Positions 1 through 11,124 are shown, numbered from the stretch's first letter. The stretch: 64,000 bases of DNA from Ailurus styani (GCA_002007465.1 LNAC01000859.1:530189-594188), one strand, 5' to 3'. Made by a program: numbers and translations. The notes: generated from the sequence alone by a model not told the origin.

Positions 1-80
1 TCCCTCTGCTGCTCCCCCCAGCTCATGTGCTCTCTCTCTCTCAAATAAATAAAAAACCTTAAAAAAAAAAATAAACAAAC
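1..80 (+). mobile_element. Can-SINE, 3' part (cut by window edge)
   Basis: The TC-rich region, the 'caaataaataaa' tail and an A-rich end are visible. The tRNA-like head lies outside the window. It looks like an older subfamily ('agctcatgtgctctctc'). Confidence 0.85.
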
Positions 81-85
81 ACAGA

Positions 86-115
86 AGCATACTTTGTACA
101 AGCATACTTTGTACA
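86..115. repeat. 15-bp perfect tandem duplication
   Basis: The unit 'agcatactttgtaca' occurs twice with no spacer (86-100 and 101-115), just downstream of a SINE A-tail. It is probably a small replication-slippage or repair duplication. Confidence 0.95.
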
Positions 116-1050
116 AAGTCATTTGCTTAATATTATATTGCAATTTTCTTTACATATGGGTAAACGCTGATTTGCAAGTATCATTTAAATGCACCATAGT
201 ATTACTTATATAATATGGCACATGTATAATATATAATATGCAATGTATAACATATAAATAAATATACAATTCTGATATATATAGGTTTTAAAATTTGTAA
301 GTATAACTTTATTTTTTAAAAATGTTTCCCAACCTTAATGTTAGCTATTAGTGAACTGGGTAAGTTTTACTCAGGTTCCCTCAGTTGTTCACAGGCATTC
401 ACAGAATTATGTAGTCTCTGGTAAAAGTTACCTTATCCTGCTTCTGTTAGAGTTGAGGAACAGAATTTACTTCGGATTCTATCCCTGAAAATGTATCCTC
501 ATCATTGGGAAAGTTTACTCTTTCTCCCTTTGTTCATTCATTAAGCAAATATGTATTAATCTCCTAAAACACAATAGCATTGACATCGCATTGCTTCTTG
601 AAAGTTAGTATAACATTTACCTACTTTCTCCAGTCTCTTTAGAATACCCTAGTAAGCCTAGAAGCAATAAATTGATGGTGGTTCACATAGGGGGATAAAA
701 AGGCATGATAATGACCAACAGGCTAAGTAAGGGTGAAAAAACTTACCAGTACAGAACAGAAAGGAATTAAGAGGAGGTAGAACATTACAGATTTATGTCG
801 TCAGCCATTTCTTCCCCAACCAACATTGCTTGATTATCGGGTATGTGCCTGGCTCTGTGCTAATTCTAATGAGAACCATTTAACAACAGATGATAAATAG
901 TTGACAGAGGTAAACTCAGGGGGCTATGACACTCTAATAGGAAAGGCAACCTCTAATAATGAAGGTAAAAAGTGGTCAGAGGAGAGATCCAACAAAGAAC
1001 TAAGATTAGGCAATTGGAGGATTAAATTAATTAAACAAAGAGGCCATTAG
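116..1050. other. AT-rich unique DNA, nothing recognised
   Basis: No coding signal or repeat family could be recognised. About 200-285 is a low-complexity TA-rich stretch. Short frames here are chance ORFs. Confidence 0.5.
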
Positions 1051-1341
1051 ACTGCCAGGGAGCCTAACTCAGCAAACCAAAATTTAAGCCTGTAAATACC
1101 TCAAGGGTACGAAGTTGAAATCTAAGGACAACTGATCACAAACAGCCAAGGAGGCTTTAAGCTGTAGCAGATCAATAATGTCCTTATTTTGCTCCTGCCT
1201 TTTCTCTATAAAAGTCTCCAGCCAAGCTTCTGTCAGGGGAGTGCTCCTTACCACTTCTAGTTCGACTCTGCCCCATTCTAATCGATTTTTGCTCAACTAA
1301 ACTCTTAAAATTTTTAATATGCTTCAGTTTATCTTTTAACA
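1051..1341 (+). mobile_element. Probable solo LTR remnant (class I ERV-like)
   Basis: A TATA-like 'ctataaaag' at about 1207 is followed by a short CT-rich leader, then a 'ctcaactaaactctta' polyadenylation-like region and the terminal 'tttatcttttaaca'. This is the arrangement of a mammalian ERV1-type LTR. No internal gag, pol or env sequence is adjacent. The 5' boundary is uncertain and no clear target-site duplication is seen. The 70-residue minus-strand frame across it is an antisense shadow. Confidence 0.45.
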
Positions 1342-1876
1342 GGAGTTAGAGACTTGGGTATCCTTTATTATCTTATCAGACCCACAGGTTTTAAACTCCA
1401 AATGCAGTCATGATAGAGATGATCCAGTGGCCAAAGAAGGGTGTCCTACTACAGCGTAGTGCATGTTATTAATAATGTACAGGGTCTGGGAGATTATCAA
1501 ATGAAGTAAGCACCAGAAATGGGTGAGGATTTGAGTCCAGGCTCTGCCATTTACCATCTCTGTTGGGTGCACCCTTGGTTTTGTCTACTTTACAGGAGTA
1601 TCAAGAGAAAAGAAATTAAAAACCATTATGTATGTGCCAGCATTTCATAAACTGTTAAGGTTACTGACGTAAAATCTGTAATGTAAACATTGCAGGAGCA
1701 GTTTAAATGCTAATATCATCTAAGCAGTGGCAATATTATAATGACATTTAACACTGTATTTTGTTCTGACAAAATAATGAGAAAGATATGACATGCTAAT
1801 CTATTAATCCAATATTTTATAGCCCTTATCATTAATTAAAAATTCTCTGCTTCCTTATATTCTTCTGCTCTTCTTA
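1342..1876. other. Unique DNA with a short MIR-like core
   Basis: At about 1525-1600 'gatttgagtccaggctctgccatttacc' resembles, in part, the sense core of a MIR SINE. The rest is AT-rich and unrecognised. Confidence 0.45.
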
Positions 1877-2112
1877 GACACTTGTCCTTTTTTTTTTTTT
1901 TTTTTAAAGATTTTATTTATTTATTTGACACAGAGAGAGAGATTACAAGTAGGCAGAGAGGCAGGCAGAGAGACAGGGAGAGGAGGAAGCAGGCTCCCTG
2001 CTGAGCAGAGAGCCCGATGCGGGCCTCGATCCCAGGACGCTGAGATCATGACCTGAGCCGAAAGCAGAGGCTTTAACCCACTGAGCCACCCAGGCGCCCG
2101 ACACTTGTCCTT
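1877..2112 (-). mobile_element. Can-SINE with 13-bp TSD
   Basis: A full-length antisense copy: poly-T at 1890, 'aaagattttatttatttatt', a GA-rich tract, then the reverse-complement head 'gagccacccaggcgccc' ending near 2099. The TSD 'gacacttgtcctt' is perfect at 1877-1889 and 2100-2112, so the insertion is fairly young. Confidence 0.97.
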
Positions 2113-2452
2113 AGACATGCTAATATAAGCCTAGTCTTCTTTTCAACTTATTTCCTTTCCAGTTAAAAAGCAAATATGGTAGAATAACATAAATTAGACA
2201 GCAATAAACAGAACTAATACTTTATTATTTATATAAATATATATGTATATATATATATTCAGTGCCCAGAATCAAAATTCTGATTATTATGGTTTCAACA
2301 GAAATTAGTGTCATTAGGTGGTCAGAGAGTTTCCATCTATCTAGTACTAGTACGTGTACACAGATTCCTCATGGAAGACTCAGGGATACTGAGGTCAAGT
2401 CCCTGTTGAATATGGTTGAGCAGTGGGGCTCCTTTCTTCTCCCTTCTTTTAG
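2113..2452. other. AT-rich unique DNA
   Basis: Holds a TA-rich stretch at about 2221-2262 and, at its end (2430-2452), a pyrimidine tract ending in TTTTAG that could serve as a 3' splice site for the next entry. Confidence 0.5.
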
Positions 2453-2535
2453 ACCCCACTAGTGGAACAGAATTTGTCTTGAAAGTAGCATGCTGGGAAT
2501 ACTGGAACAACAATTGCCCTTCCACTTCAGGAGAG
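2453..2535 (+). other. Exon-like module with good splice signals
   Basis: An 83-base segment is preceded by a long pyrimidine tract ending in TTTTAG (2451-2452 is AG) and followed by GAGAG|GTAAGTGG, a near-consensus 5' donor with GT at 2536. Exactly one of three frames is open across it (entered after two bases); the other two hit TAG and TGA early. The open frame includes the residues EFVLKVACWEYWNNNCPST, which I do not recognise. It lies outside recognised repeats. It could be a real small exon, a cryptic exon or chance. Confidence 0.25.
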
Positions 2536-2916
2536 GTAAGTGGAGAGGTCCCCAGCAGGCCCCCAGCCACTGAGTGCTCAGCCTCTGGAGTGGGTGTGTC
2601 AGTTCCAAGTTTCTTGTCATTGCTACCCTCAGCTCTAGAGCCTCTGGTTCAAACATTTTGCCTCTGGAGAGAAACAGGCCATAAAGTCATCCCAAAGGAA
2701 CCAACTTCATTTGCAATAGAGTGAAGTTCAAGTCTAAAAGTGCTCTGAAGAACTGCAAAGGATGTGGGAAAAGGATGTTGGGAGGATATTCAAGATAGAG
2801 GCTAAATGGTAGACTAGCTGGTTTGTGGGAAAGAACCAGGAAACAGGGCAGTTGGGAAGAGCTGTTCTGATCTCAACAAAAATCAAATGATGAGCCCAGA
2901 AACGTTTTCTTCAGAA
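2536..2916. other. Unique DNA, nothing recognised
   Basis: Mixed composition downstream of the exon-like module. No repeat or coding family recognised. Confidence 0.45.
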
Positions 2917-3150
2917 GAGCCAGAATTTGATTGGATATCATTTCTTCTTTAAATGTTCAGTAGAATTCACAAGGGAAACCATCTGAGCTGGGTACTTTCT
3001 TTTTCTGGAAAGTTATTAACTATTGATTCAGTTTCTTTAGTAGATACAGGCCTATTCAATTTTCAGATTTTCCCTGTGAAGTTTTAGTAGTTTTGTGTCT
3101 TCCAAGGAATTGGTCTATTTCATCTAAGTTATTGAATTTCTGGGCATATG
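2917..3150 (-). mobile_element. L1 ORF2 fragment, antisense
   Basis: Reads as decayed reverse complement of the LINE-1 reverse-transcriptase region: 'tagaattcac ... ccatctgagctggg', 'attgattcagtttctttag', 'aaggaattggtctatttcatctaagtt'. No open frame remains. Confidence 0.75.
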
Positions 3151-3159
3151 TCTCTGAGC

Positions 3160-3716
3160 TGTGACCTTTGCAGGTACATCTCTATAATGAGATCATTCTT
3201 GGATCTTCACCATAGTATTGCTGAAAGTAATACCTCCAAAAGTGTGGGATTTCTGACAAAATGCAACTCCCAAGAATTTTCACTCCCACACCAGTCTACA
3301 TTCAGCTTCTAACAATTCTTCAAACCTACTGGTTAAATCTTCCTACCAGTTTATGCCTCCAGTGGCTTCAGTTCTTATAAGTAGATCTTGGCTGTGATTA
3401 TATTTGCCTGTCCCTTCAGATTCCAGGGTGATAGTTTGCCCTGAAACTTCAGCTGTCTGATGGGGTCCAAGAAAAGTCATTGATTTTCAATTTTCAGTTT
3501 TGTTTTGTTTTGTTTGATGTAGGAACAGAAATGATGGATTCCAAACTCTTCGTATGTTAGATCTGAAACAGGAAGTGGTGAGCTTATTCCTTTTTATTGC
3601 TGAGTAGTATTCCATTGTATAAATATACCTCAATTTGCTTATTCATTCTCCTGTTGATGGATTTTTGGGTTGTTTTGAATTTTTGTCCACTAATAAAGTT
3701 GCTATAGACATTCTTT
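3160..3716 (-). mobile_element. L1M 3'UTR and ORF2 end, antisense
   Basis: The segment 3160-3590 resembles an antisense L1M 3'UTR ('tctgatggggtccaagaaaa'). It runs into 'attgctgagtagtattcca' and 'gatggatttttgggttgtt' (3590-3716), the antisense 3' end of ORF2. The order is consistent with one minus-strand L1. The piece at 2917-3150 does not fit this order and must come from another copy or a rearrangement. Confidence 0.65.
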
Positions 3717-4929
3717 TAACTTGTTTTTGGTGGTCAGAGTAATAATTAATTCCATCATTCCAGATTCAAACTAACCAATAGATCAAAACAATGCAGCTAT
3801 ACAGTAAATCACCCACAGTATAATTGACTTTATAACTTACTCGTCACTGGCTGCCTGGACTTTCTCTGTAGACAATAGATTTGAATAGAATATCTAACTT
3901 ACCGTTGGTAGACTTCAGCCTGAGGAGAATCACTTCTTGTAGCACAAGCCACGAAGTCAAGTCCACATAAAAGTATCATTCTTTATTTTACTAGTACTAC
4001 ATTTCTGTTGAGCCACCATTTGACTTGGTGACAGCATATGCAATCTTAGTCATTTCTAAGTAAACTCACATAGTCAATAAAGATTTCATATCCTTACTTA
4101 TTCCTTCTTGCCCATTTCCTTCCAGATTCTAAGCTCTGGGGTATATACACTGCCATTCTTTTGGAGAGAAGGTGACATCTTATTATGGTCTCTGCTGGCA
4201 CTTGCTGAGATAGACAGTTTCCTAAAGATGTCTTTATATCATTTGTGCTCTTTCTTTTTGAAAATGTACAAACTGTTTTATTATACTTTGTCAACTGAAA
4301 ATATTAACTTCATAAACTATACCAAGTTATTATCAAATATCTATAATTATTTTGTATTTAAAATTCAAATCATAGTACACAGGTTATCTGGAAAATCATA
4401 TCTCTTCTAACCTCAGAGCAAATCATCATGAATACCTGCAGCTGATTCACTTTATAGTAGTTCCACATGCCTAAATATTGTACGACCAGTAAAATCATCT
4501 GGGATAGATTATTTCAAGAGGACTACAGAATGTGTTTTAATTCTTAATTTTAAGAATGCTAACTTGAATGTGGCAGATTCTACTTATCCTCAGTATAGAG
4601 GAGGATGTTCTCCTCTCTAACTATCATCCCTTATTAAGGGCTATTCTCACTAAATATTAGTTGATTTAATTTTATAATGAGCTAATCTCCCTCTATTCCA
4701 CACATATACACACTAATAAAATTTGAGAGATTTTAAAATGCTACTTAAAGCCCAGCCTGGGAATTTTTATTAGATTCATCATGATATTAGCAAGGCATAA
4801 AGTGTGAGCACTTCATTACTGGGACCAGAAAAATCTTAGATTCAATGAAATGTCAGTTTAGAATTTTGCCTACATGTGTAGGGAAATGGTCAACGACATA
4901 GGGCCACAAAGTACATGGCATGTTAGGGA
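3717..4929. other. Unique AT-rich DNA, nothing recognised
   Basis: No repeat family or coding exon recognised. Short frames on both strands at about 4.1-4.4 kb have no similarity I can name. Confidence 0.5.
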
Positions 4930-5225
4930 GGCAGAAAGTCAAGTAATTTGACTATAATAGAGGGTTTATGTTAGGATTAGTATAAAGTAAAGCCTGAAAC
5001 GTAGGTCGAGGGTGGATTATAAAGAGCCTTGAATATTGGGATAAAGAGTTTGTATTTTATTCTACAGATAAGGGAGAGCAATTGCAGGGATTTGGGTCAA
5101 GGTGAGCATAATAATGATTTCAAAAGGAATGATCTGGTGTTAACAGTTAGGTGTGGATTAAGCAGGAGTGAGGCTGGAAGAAGAAAAATCGATAGAGGGG
5201 ATGTTTTCTAAAATAGGTGTGAGAT
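4930..5225 (-). mobile_element. L2 LINE, antisense (part 1 of 3)
   Basis: Matches the antisense L2 pattern: 'agagccttgaatattgggataaagagtttgtattttatt', 'gggagagcaattgcaggga', 'atgatctggtgttaa'. The copy is split by two later SINEs and continues at 5468 and 5809. Confidence 0.75.
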
Positions 5226-5467
5226 GGGGCGCCTGGGGTGGGTTCAGTGGGTTCAGTGGGTTAAAGCCTCTGCCTTTGGCTCAGGTCATGATTTCAGGGT
5301 CCTGGGATCCAGCCCTGAATCGGGCTCTCTGCTCAGCAGGGAGCCTGCTTCCTCCTCTCTCTCTGCCTGCCTCTGCCTCTCCATCTGCTTGTGATCTCTC
5401 TCTCTCTCTCTCTCTCTGTCAAATAAATAAATAAAATCTAAAAAAAATAAAATAAAATAGGTGTGAG
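5210..5467 (+). mobile_element. Can-SINE with 14-bp TSD, inserted in L2
   Basis: Body 5226-5453 with head 'ggggcgcctgggg', a (TC)n tract and an A-rich tail. The TSD 'aaaataggtgtgag' is perfect at 5210-5223 and 5454-5467. The head carries a small internal duplication, 'gggttcagtgggttcagtgg'. Confidence 0.96.
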
Positions 5468-5576
5468 TTAACGATAGCTTGAGCAAGGGTGATGTCAGTA
5501 AGATTCATAGTGTAACAAAAGCAGTTGGAAAAAAGAATTGGTGAAACTGGCTGATATGATATAGGGAGCTAATGAG
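5468..5576 (-). mobile_element. L2 LINE, antisense (part 2 of 3)
   Basis: Continues the antisense L2 after the first SINE ('gagcaagggtgatgtcagta'). Confidence 0.65.
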
Positions 5577-5808
5577 AAGAAAGACTCAAGACTGGGCGCC
5601 TGAGTGGCTCAGTGGGTTAAAGCCTCTGCTTTCGGCTCAGGTCATGATCTCAGGGTCCTGGGATCGAGGCCCGCATCGGGCTCCCTGCTCGGCGGGGAGC
5701 CTGCTTCCCCCTCTCTCTCTGCCTGCCTCTCTGCCTCCTTGTGATCTCTCTCCCTCTGTGAAATAAATAAATAAAATCTTTAAAAAAAAAAAAAAAAGAA
5801 AGACTCAA
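5577..5808 (+). mobile_element. Can-SINE with 13-bp TSD, inserted in L2
   Basis: Body about 5593-5795, close to consensus, with a 15-A tail. The TSD 'aagaaagactcaa' is at 5577-5589 and 5796-5808. Low divergence suggests recent insertion. Confidence 0.97.
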
Positions 5809-5915
5809 AGACAATTCCAATTTAATGTTGGGAGAATTATATTCCCACTTAGTTCAACATGGAAAGCATTTAGAGAAAATAGAAAATGTGAGTTCGGTTT
5901 TAGAGAAGCATAAGT
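5809..5915 (-). mobile_element. L2 LINE, antisense (part 3 of 3)
   Basis: Resumes the L2 ('agacaattccaatttaatgt', 'atgtgagttcggttttagag'). Confidence 0.6.
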
Positions 5916-6920
5916 AGATATGTAAGAACTGCTGTGCAGTGGAATCTGGAGGGCTGGCTGAGACAGCAGGGATGTATCCATTTTAATTTTAAATAAAACT
6001 TCACTGAAAAAAATAGGCAGATAAAATTAAGTTTCCACTTGAACTTTGCATTTGAAAACTGAAAGGACCTAGTCATTCACATTACTATCATGTTTTAAAT
6101 TTATACTCAAACATATGGGTTAGGTTCTATATTTAATCATGTCTCTTGTGTGTGTATGCTTTGCTAGAATATTATAGGCAATGCCTTTTGATTTGGCAGA
6201 GATTAGCTTAATAAACTAAATGTCTATTTTCAAAGGGTAATTTTTACCATGTAAGTGACTATTCCCATTTAATACCTCCAATAAAATGTGAGGTATTCAT
6301 TTTCCTGGCAAAAGAGATCTCTGGATATACTATGTCTGCATAACATCAAAGTAGCTCAAGGCAGTGAAAAAAATAATTCTGTTTTGTGGAACGTATTGGT
6401 TCAATTGCAATCAATGCAGTCATTTAATAATCTGTTCTATGATTTAATCTATGATATTAAATAATCATATTTAATAATATGATCTGTTTCCAAATGAAAA
6501 CGCTCATTATTTTGCATGTTAAAGAGGTTCAAAAATATAAGTAGTGAAATCACATAATTAATCTAGCCTCAGTTTGCTCATCTGTGAAGTGAGAAACTGA
6601 AATGATAGTGAAGTTCCCTTTTAGTTAGTACATTTTATTATATCTAAACAACAAGTCTCAAGACAACAAACAAAAAAAATCCTATTATGGAACATGTCAG
6701 GTATACCAAGAAATACACCAGAAAGAACAATTGCCAAGAAAATCTAAAATCGTGGGAAGTTGTGTCTGACATTGAGAGAAATTCATTTTATACCAAGTCT
6801 CTTTCACTGAGAAGCTTTAAAGAATTTTGTAGTTGCAGTAATCACAATCTCTAAAGGGAGGGGATAAAAGCAAATATTCTAAACCCGATTTCAGTTGACA
6901 TTGCATGTCAGGGGTATAAT
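5916..6920. other. AT-rich unique DNA
   Basis: Nothing recognised except a short MIR-like core near 6568-6600 ('cctcagtttgctcatctgtg'). Confidence 0.5.
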
Positions 6921-6924
6921 CTAG

Positions 6925-7085
6925 TAGGTCAAAGTGTGGTCCACAGATCAGCAGCATATGCATCACCTGGGATCTTGTTAGAAATGCAGACTCTCAGACT
7001 CCATTCCTAACCTACGGAATCAGAATCCATGTTTTAACAAGATCCCCAGGTGATTCCTACGCCCATTAAAGTAGGAGAAGCACTG
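6925..7085 (+). mobile_element. MER5-type hAT DNA transposon (non-autonomous)
   Basis: The pattern 'aaagtgtggtccacagatca', 'cacctgggatcttgttagaaatgcaga', 'ttttaacaagatccccaggtga' and a terminal '...gcactg' matches MER5A/B. It encodes no protein. Confidence 0.85.
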
Positions 7086-7671
7086 ATAGATGACTCTAGG
7101 GGATCCACATCCAGAGGGCAAGCAAATTCATACTATCCAACTATGGAGATCCCTCCACTGTCTTACCTGTCTACAGTTAATCAGATCTTATGAGGTCACT
7201 TGCCCTAATGTCATGCACTTAGTAAAAGATATGTGACCCTGAAGAGATTCTCCATGAAAGAAATAGACTGAATTAGACTTCATGTAAGAGTAGCATAGAC
7301 CATTTATGGGAACTTCCTACACTTAGCCAACAAGACCCCAGAGACATTTAGTTTAAAATCTGAATGGAGGCCCTTCCTTATCTGCTGCCTCATTCGCCAG
7401 GGCAAAAACAAAGTGAGTCTGGAGAGTTGCACAGAAGATACACATGTTCTTATTCATAGTGCAACAAATGTTCCATTCTTTTACAATTTTGCTGTAGAAA
7501 TTGCGTTACGCCGGACGCAAACGACTATGTCTTGCTTAAGCTTCATTAAGCTCTTTTAAAATATAGGCTTGCAACAGTGTTTGGAAACTAGTCAACTGAA
7601 CTGACTGAAAAGGGTACTTGTTTTATTTGCTCTGCGGAAGAAAAGAGTGAGGCAAAAGACAAGTAAATAAA
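7086..7671. other. Unique DNA with a CpG-rich hairpin
   Basis: Mostly unrecognised. At 7501-7520 'ttgcgt' and 'acgcaa' form 6-bp inverted arms around 'tacgccgg', and 7501-7523 holds five CpGs in an otherwise CpG-poor region. Confidence 0.5.
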
Positions 7672-7730
7672 TACATTTCTTATGCATCTACTATGTGCTA
7701 AGTACTATGCTGGATATTTTATATGAAGAA
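7672..7730 (-). mobile_element. MIR fragment
   Basis: 'catctactatgtgctaagtactatgctgga' is the antisense MIR 3' segment. Confidence 0.6.
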
Positions 7731-8269
7731 CCAGGGTCTCGAAAATGTTAAACTTGAGACCAGCTCCCTAATCATGTCAATTTGGTGTTATTGTCATCTG
7801 TCACAACTATAAAAACTATAAAAACACAACTTTTGAAGTAACTTATTAAAAGTTCTGTGTCTAAGACTTTGCTTTATTATAAACTATTAATACTTCTAGG
7901 CCTCTCTCATCTCTTCAGTTATACATTATTAAGAAAATACTCTGTAATAGTAGAAATAAGATGACCTTGTTATTTCAATACCCAGAGTTCCTATCTTAGA
8001 TCTTAAACACACATTGAGAGCTTATCTGATGATACTGTTTATCGGATTGTGCTCCCTGAAAAGTCTTTTGGGACTATAACTGAAAGCATTTTGCAACCGG
8101 TTTCGGTTATCACGTTACTGTACATGCAAGGATGTTATGCCTGCATAACAAAACCACTTAGCTGGAGGTACCATAAGGTGCAAGATAGCAGGTGGACATT
8201 GGAGGTGCACAATACCGGTATACAGGCATAACACAAGAAACTACCTTTTTTTGTTTACAGCTTGGCCTA
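7731..8269. other. Unique DNA with short hairpin
   Basis: No repeat recognised. It contains 'gttatgcctgcataac' (8134-8149), an inverted repeat of 7-bp arms with a 2-base centre. 'ggcataac' recurs near 8224. Confidence 0.45.
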
Positions 8270-9335
8270 AAAGCATGTTTCAGGAGGCACCACACAGAAT
8301 AGACAAAATTGTCACAGAAAGTCGGCAGATTTCTGACCCAAAGAAACAGACAACTGACTTCAAGGAAGCCATGCCTTCTGGAAAGTGAGGGGATAAGTCC
8401 CAGAAAGAAGGGAGACCGAGAAAAAGACCCCCAGATCTGTAGTCAAACTGTATTCAACTATGCAGCAGATCCCTAAGTCACACCCGTGGGAAGCAGACCA
8501 CAGAAGTCAGCTAAGGATGGACGAAGTGAACCGACATTTGAGCTGGTGCAAAAAGAGACGAAGTTTGCAGTTTGGGTTCCAAGTTTATTGCCAACTCAAA
8601 CAAATGAAAAAAATCAACACTCTTTGGAAGGATTTAAAAGAAAATATGTTCTTCACAAACACATTCACAGTGTCCAGATACCCTCCAGAATTCTTTCAGA
8701 CTCAGAGGACAAAGAATATAGTGACTCTTTCTCAAGAAAAAAGACATGGACACCAACCCGAAAATGACCCAGGCACTGGGATTAGTGGACAAGAATTGTG
8801 AAGCAGCTATTCTAACCATACTCAGTGACATTAGGAAAATAGTCTCACAGTGAACGAAAGGTAGGAAATCTCAGCAAAGTAAGAAACAAAAAGAACTGAA
8901 GTTAAATTCTCAAACTTAAAAAAATACAATATGTGAAATAAAAACGCACAGGATAGGTTTAACAACAGAATGGAGATGACAGGGGAACGAGAAAGTGAAC
9001 TGAAAAGTATATGAATATAAATGATCCAATCTAAAAAAAACAGGTTGCAAAAGTGACAAAGTCTCAGGGTCCTGTGGGACAATATCAAAAGGTGTAACGT
9101 TTCATGTAATTAAAGTTAAGAAGAAGAGTAAGAGAATGGGGCAGAAATAATAATGAATACATCATGGTTGACTATTCCCCAAATTTGGTAAAATATATAT
9201 ATATTTACAGTTTCCAGATTTTCAGAAAGCCAAAAACAGGAAAGACATGAAGAAAAACACCCATCAGTGTATCCTAGACAAACTGTTGAAAACCAAATAT
9301 TCAGAGAAAATCTTGAAGGCAACCAGAAACTCAGA
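8270..9335 (+). mobile_element. Ancient L1 5' half (L1M/HAL1-like), sense
   Basis: A-rich plus-strand sequence with features of old L1 ORF1 and upstream region, for example 'aaactgttgaaaaccaaatattcagagaaaatcttgaaggcaacc' at about 9280-9325. Frames of up to 113 residues (8460-8801) are decayed and lack any recognisable domain. The call rests mainly on the 3' end of this segment and on the L1 ORF2 that follows. Confidence 0.5.
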
Positions 9336-9420
9336 GATAGTAAGTATGTGCTGTCATTTTAAGCCACTAAATGGGGTAATTTTCCATGCAGCAATAGATA
9401 ACTAACACAACTATTACAGC
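9336..9420 (+). mobile_element. MaLR (MLT1-like) LTR 3' end
   Basis: 'cattttaagccactaaatgg' followed by 'gcaatagataactaacacaa' matches the terminal segment of MLT1/MST LTRs. Confidence 0.6.
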
Positions 9421-9450
9421 TGGAGGTATCAATGCTCCCTCTCTCAAGAA

Positions 9451-9667
9451 CTGACAGAACGGGTGGCTCAGCCAGTTAAGAGCCTGCCCTCAGCTCAGGT
9501 CATGATCTCAGTCAGAGTCCTGGGATCGAGTCCCACATCGGGCTCCCTGCTCCACGGAGAGACTGCTTCTCCCTCTCCCTCTGTCTGCCACTCTGCCTAC
9601 CTGTGCTCTCCTAGCTCTCTGTCAAATAAATGAATAAAATCTAAAAAGAAAAAAAAAAGTTGACAGG
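9451..9667 (+). mobile_element. Can-SINE inserted in old L1
   Basis: Body about 9458-9658. The head has lost some bases ('aacgggtggctcagcc'). Flanking 'ctgacag' and 'ttgacag' form a short imperfect TSD. A short duplication, 'ctcagtcagagtcctg', occurs in the body. Confidence 0.9.
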
Positions 9668-10390
9668 ATAGATAGAAAATCAGGATATAGAAGACTCAAA
9701 ATATTATCAACCCATTTGCCCTAAATATAATTTAGAGACCATATTGGTTAATAGCAGAAGAAAATGAATTATTTTCAAGTGAACACAGATTATTTATTAG
9801 TGTAGATCACATTCTGGACCATAAAATAAATCTCAATAAAAATCTCAATAAATTTAACAGGATCAAAATCATAACAAGTATGTCTTTTTCCCACAATGGG
9901 ATTAAATGAGAAACCAACAATAGAACAGTGTCTAGAAACACCCATTACAGACACTAAAATCATACTTCTAAATAAAATGGATCAAAAAGGCAACACTGGG
10001 AATATTAAGGAAAAAAATTAACAGACTATAAATGAAAAGCTGGACATCAAACTACGTGAGATGCTGCTAAAGCGGTGCTTAGAGAGAATATTATCACATT
10101 AAAATCTAATATAAGGAAAGAAGAAGGGTCTCAAATCAATAATCTAAATTTCCATAAGAAACTAGAAGAGTAAACTAAGCCTTGAATAAGCACAAAGAAG
10201 GAATAAAGACCGAAATAAAAAAAGAAAACAAAATAACCCCAAAAGAGACAGTGAATAAAACCCAAAACTGATTTTTTGAATGGGTAAATAAAATGGATAA
10301 CCTCTATAAGACATACCAAGTATTTGCCAAAGAGAAATGAAAATACGGATCCCCAAAATAAAACCAATCAGGCATATTTACTCAAGAGAT
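9668..10390 (+). mobile_element. L1 ORF2 fragment, sense
   Basis: Decayed LINE-1 ORF2: 'cattctggaccataaaataaatctc', 'aaatcataacaagtatg', 'gctgctaaagcggtgcttag', 'caaatcaataatctaaattt', 'actgattttttgaatgggta'. These map to the endonuclease-RT linker and early RT region. Many frame breaks are present. Confidence 0.85.
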
Positions 10391-10399
10391 AAAAATATA

Positions 10400-10543
10400 G
10401 ACTCTTGAAAATGACCGTGCAAAAGTATTCATAGTAGCTTTATTCATAAGTATCAAACACCACAAACAACCTGGATGTCTATCAACAGGGGAATGGATAA
10501 GCAAATTGTGATATATTTACACAATGGACTAGAACTCTGCCAT
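10400..10543 (+). mobile_element. L1 ORF2 3' end, sense (part 1)
   Basis: 'agtagctttattcataag', 'aacaacctggatgtctatcaacaggggaatggataa' is the C-terminal ORF2 region of old L1. It is interrupted by the SINE that follows. Confidence 0.85.
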
Positions 10544-10791
10544 AAAAGAACCTACTCTTTTTTTTTTCAATTTTTTTAAAAGATTTTTATTTATTTATTT
10601 GACATAGAAAGAGAGATCAGATCACAAGTAGAAAGAGAGGCAGGCAGAGAGAGAGAGGAGGAAGCAGGCTCCCCGCCGAGCAGGGAGCCAGATGTAGGAC
10701 TCAATCCCAGGACCCCGAGATCATGACCTGAGCCAAAGGCAGAGGTTTTAACCCACTGAGCCGCCCAGGCGCCCCAAAAGAACCTACTCTT
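10544..10791 (-). mobile_element. Can-SINE with 16-bp TSD, inserted in L1
   Basis: Antisense body 10560-10775, from poly-T to '...gccgcccaggcgcccc'. The perfect TSD 'aaaagaacctactctt' is at 10544-10559 and 10776-10791. Confidence 0.97.
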
Positions 10792-11040
10792 GATACACAT
10801 AATGACACTGGTTCTAATGAATCTCACGGACACAATGCTGAGCTAAAAGAGAAACACAAAAATGTATATACTCTGCGATTCCACTCATATCAAGTTCTAG
10901 AACAGACAAATTGAAAATATAACGATAAATATCAAAAGAATGATTGTCTCCAGGTAGAAGAAGCAAGGGGAGTATCTTTGGTGCCCTTTGCCTGGATCCA
11001 CATGGCTGGGTTACAAGGGTGTATACATTTATCTAAATCA
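10792..11040 (+). mobile_element. L1 ORF2 end and 3'UTR, sense (part 2)
   Basis: Continues directly: 'ctcacggacacaatgctgagc', 'gattccactcatatcaagttctagaacaga', 'ggtgtatacatttatctaaa'. This is the typical L1M end of ORF2 and start of the 3'UTR. Confidence 0.85.
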
Positions 11041-11124
11041 TCAGACTATTGATTGAGAGAGAGAGACTAATGATAGAGAGACAGGACTGAAAGAGTATAT
11101 GAAAGGATAAAACAAAAACAAGGA

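Noticed and set aside
1084..1296. 70-residue minus frame as retroviral coding sequence
   Set aside because: It is antisense to an LTR-like segment and matches no gag, pol or env motif.
8460..8801. Overlapping 113- and 93-residue plus frames
   Set aside because: They lie in A-rich ancient L1-like sequence. A-rich composition yields Lys-rich frames.
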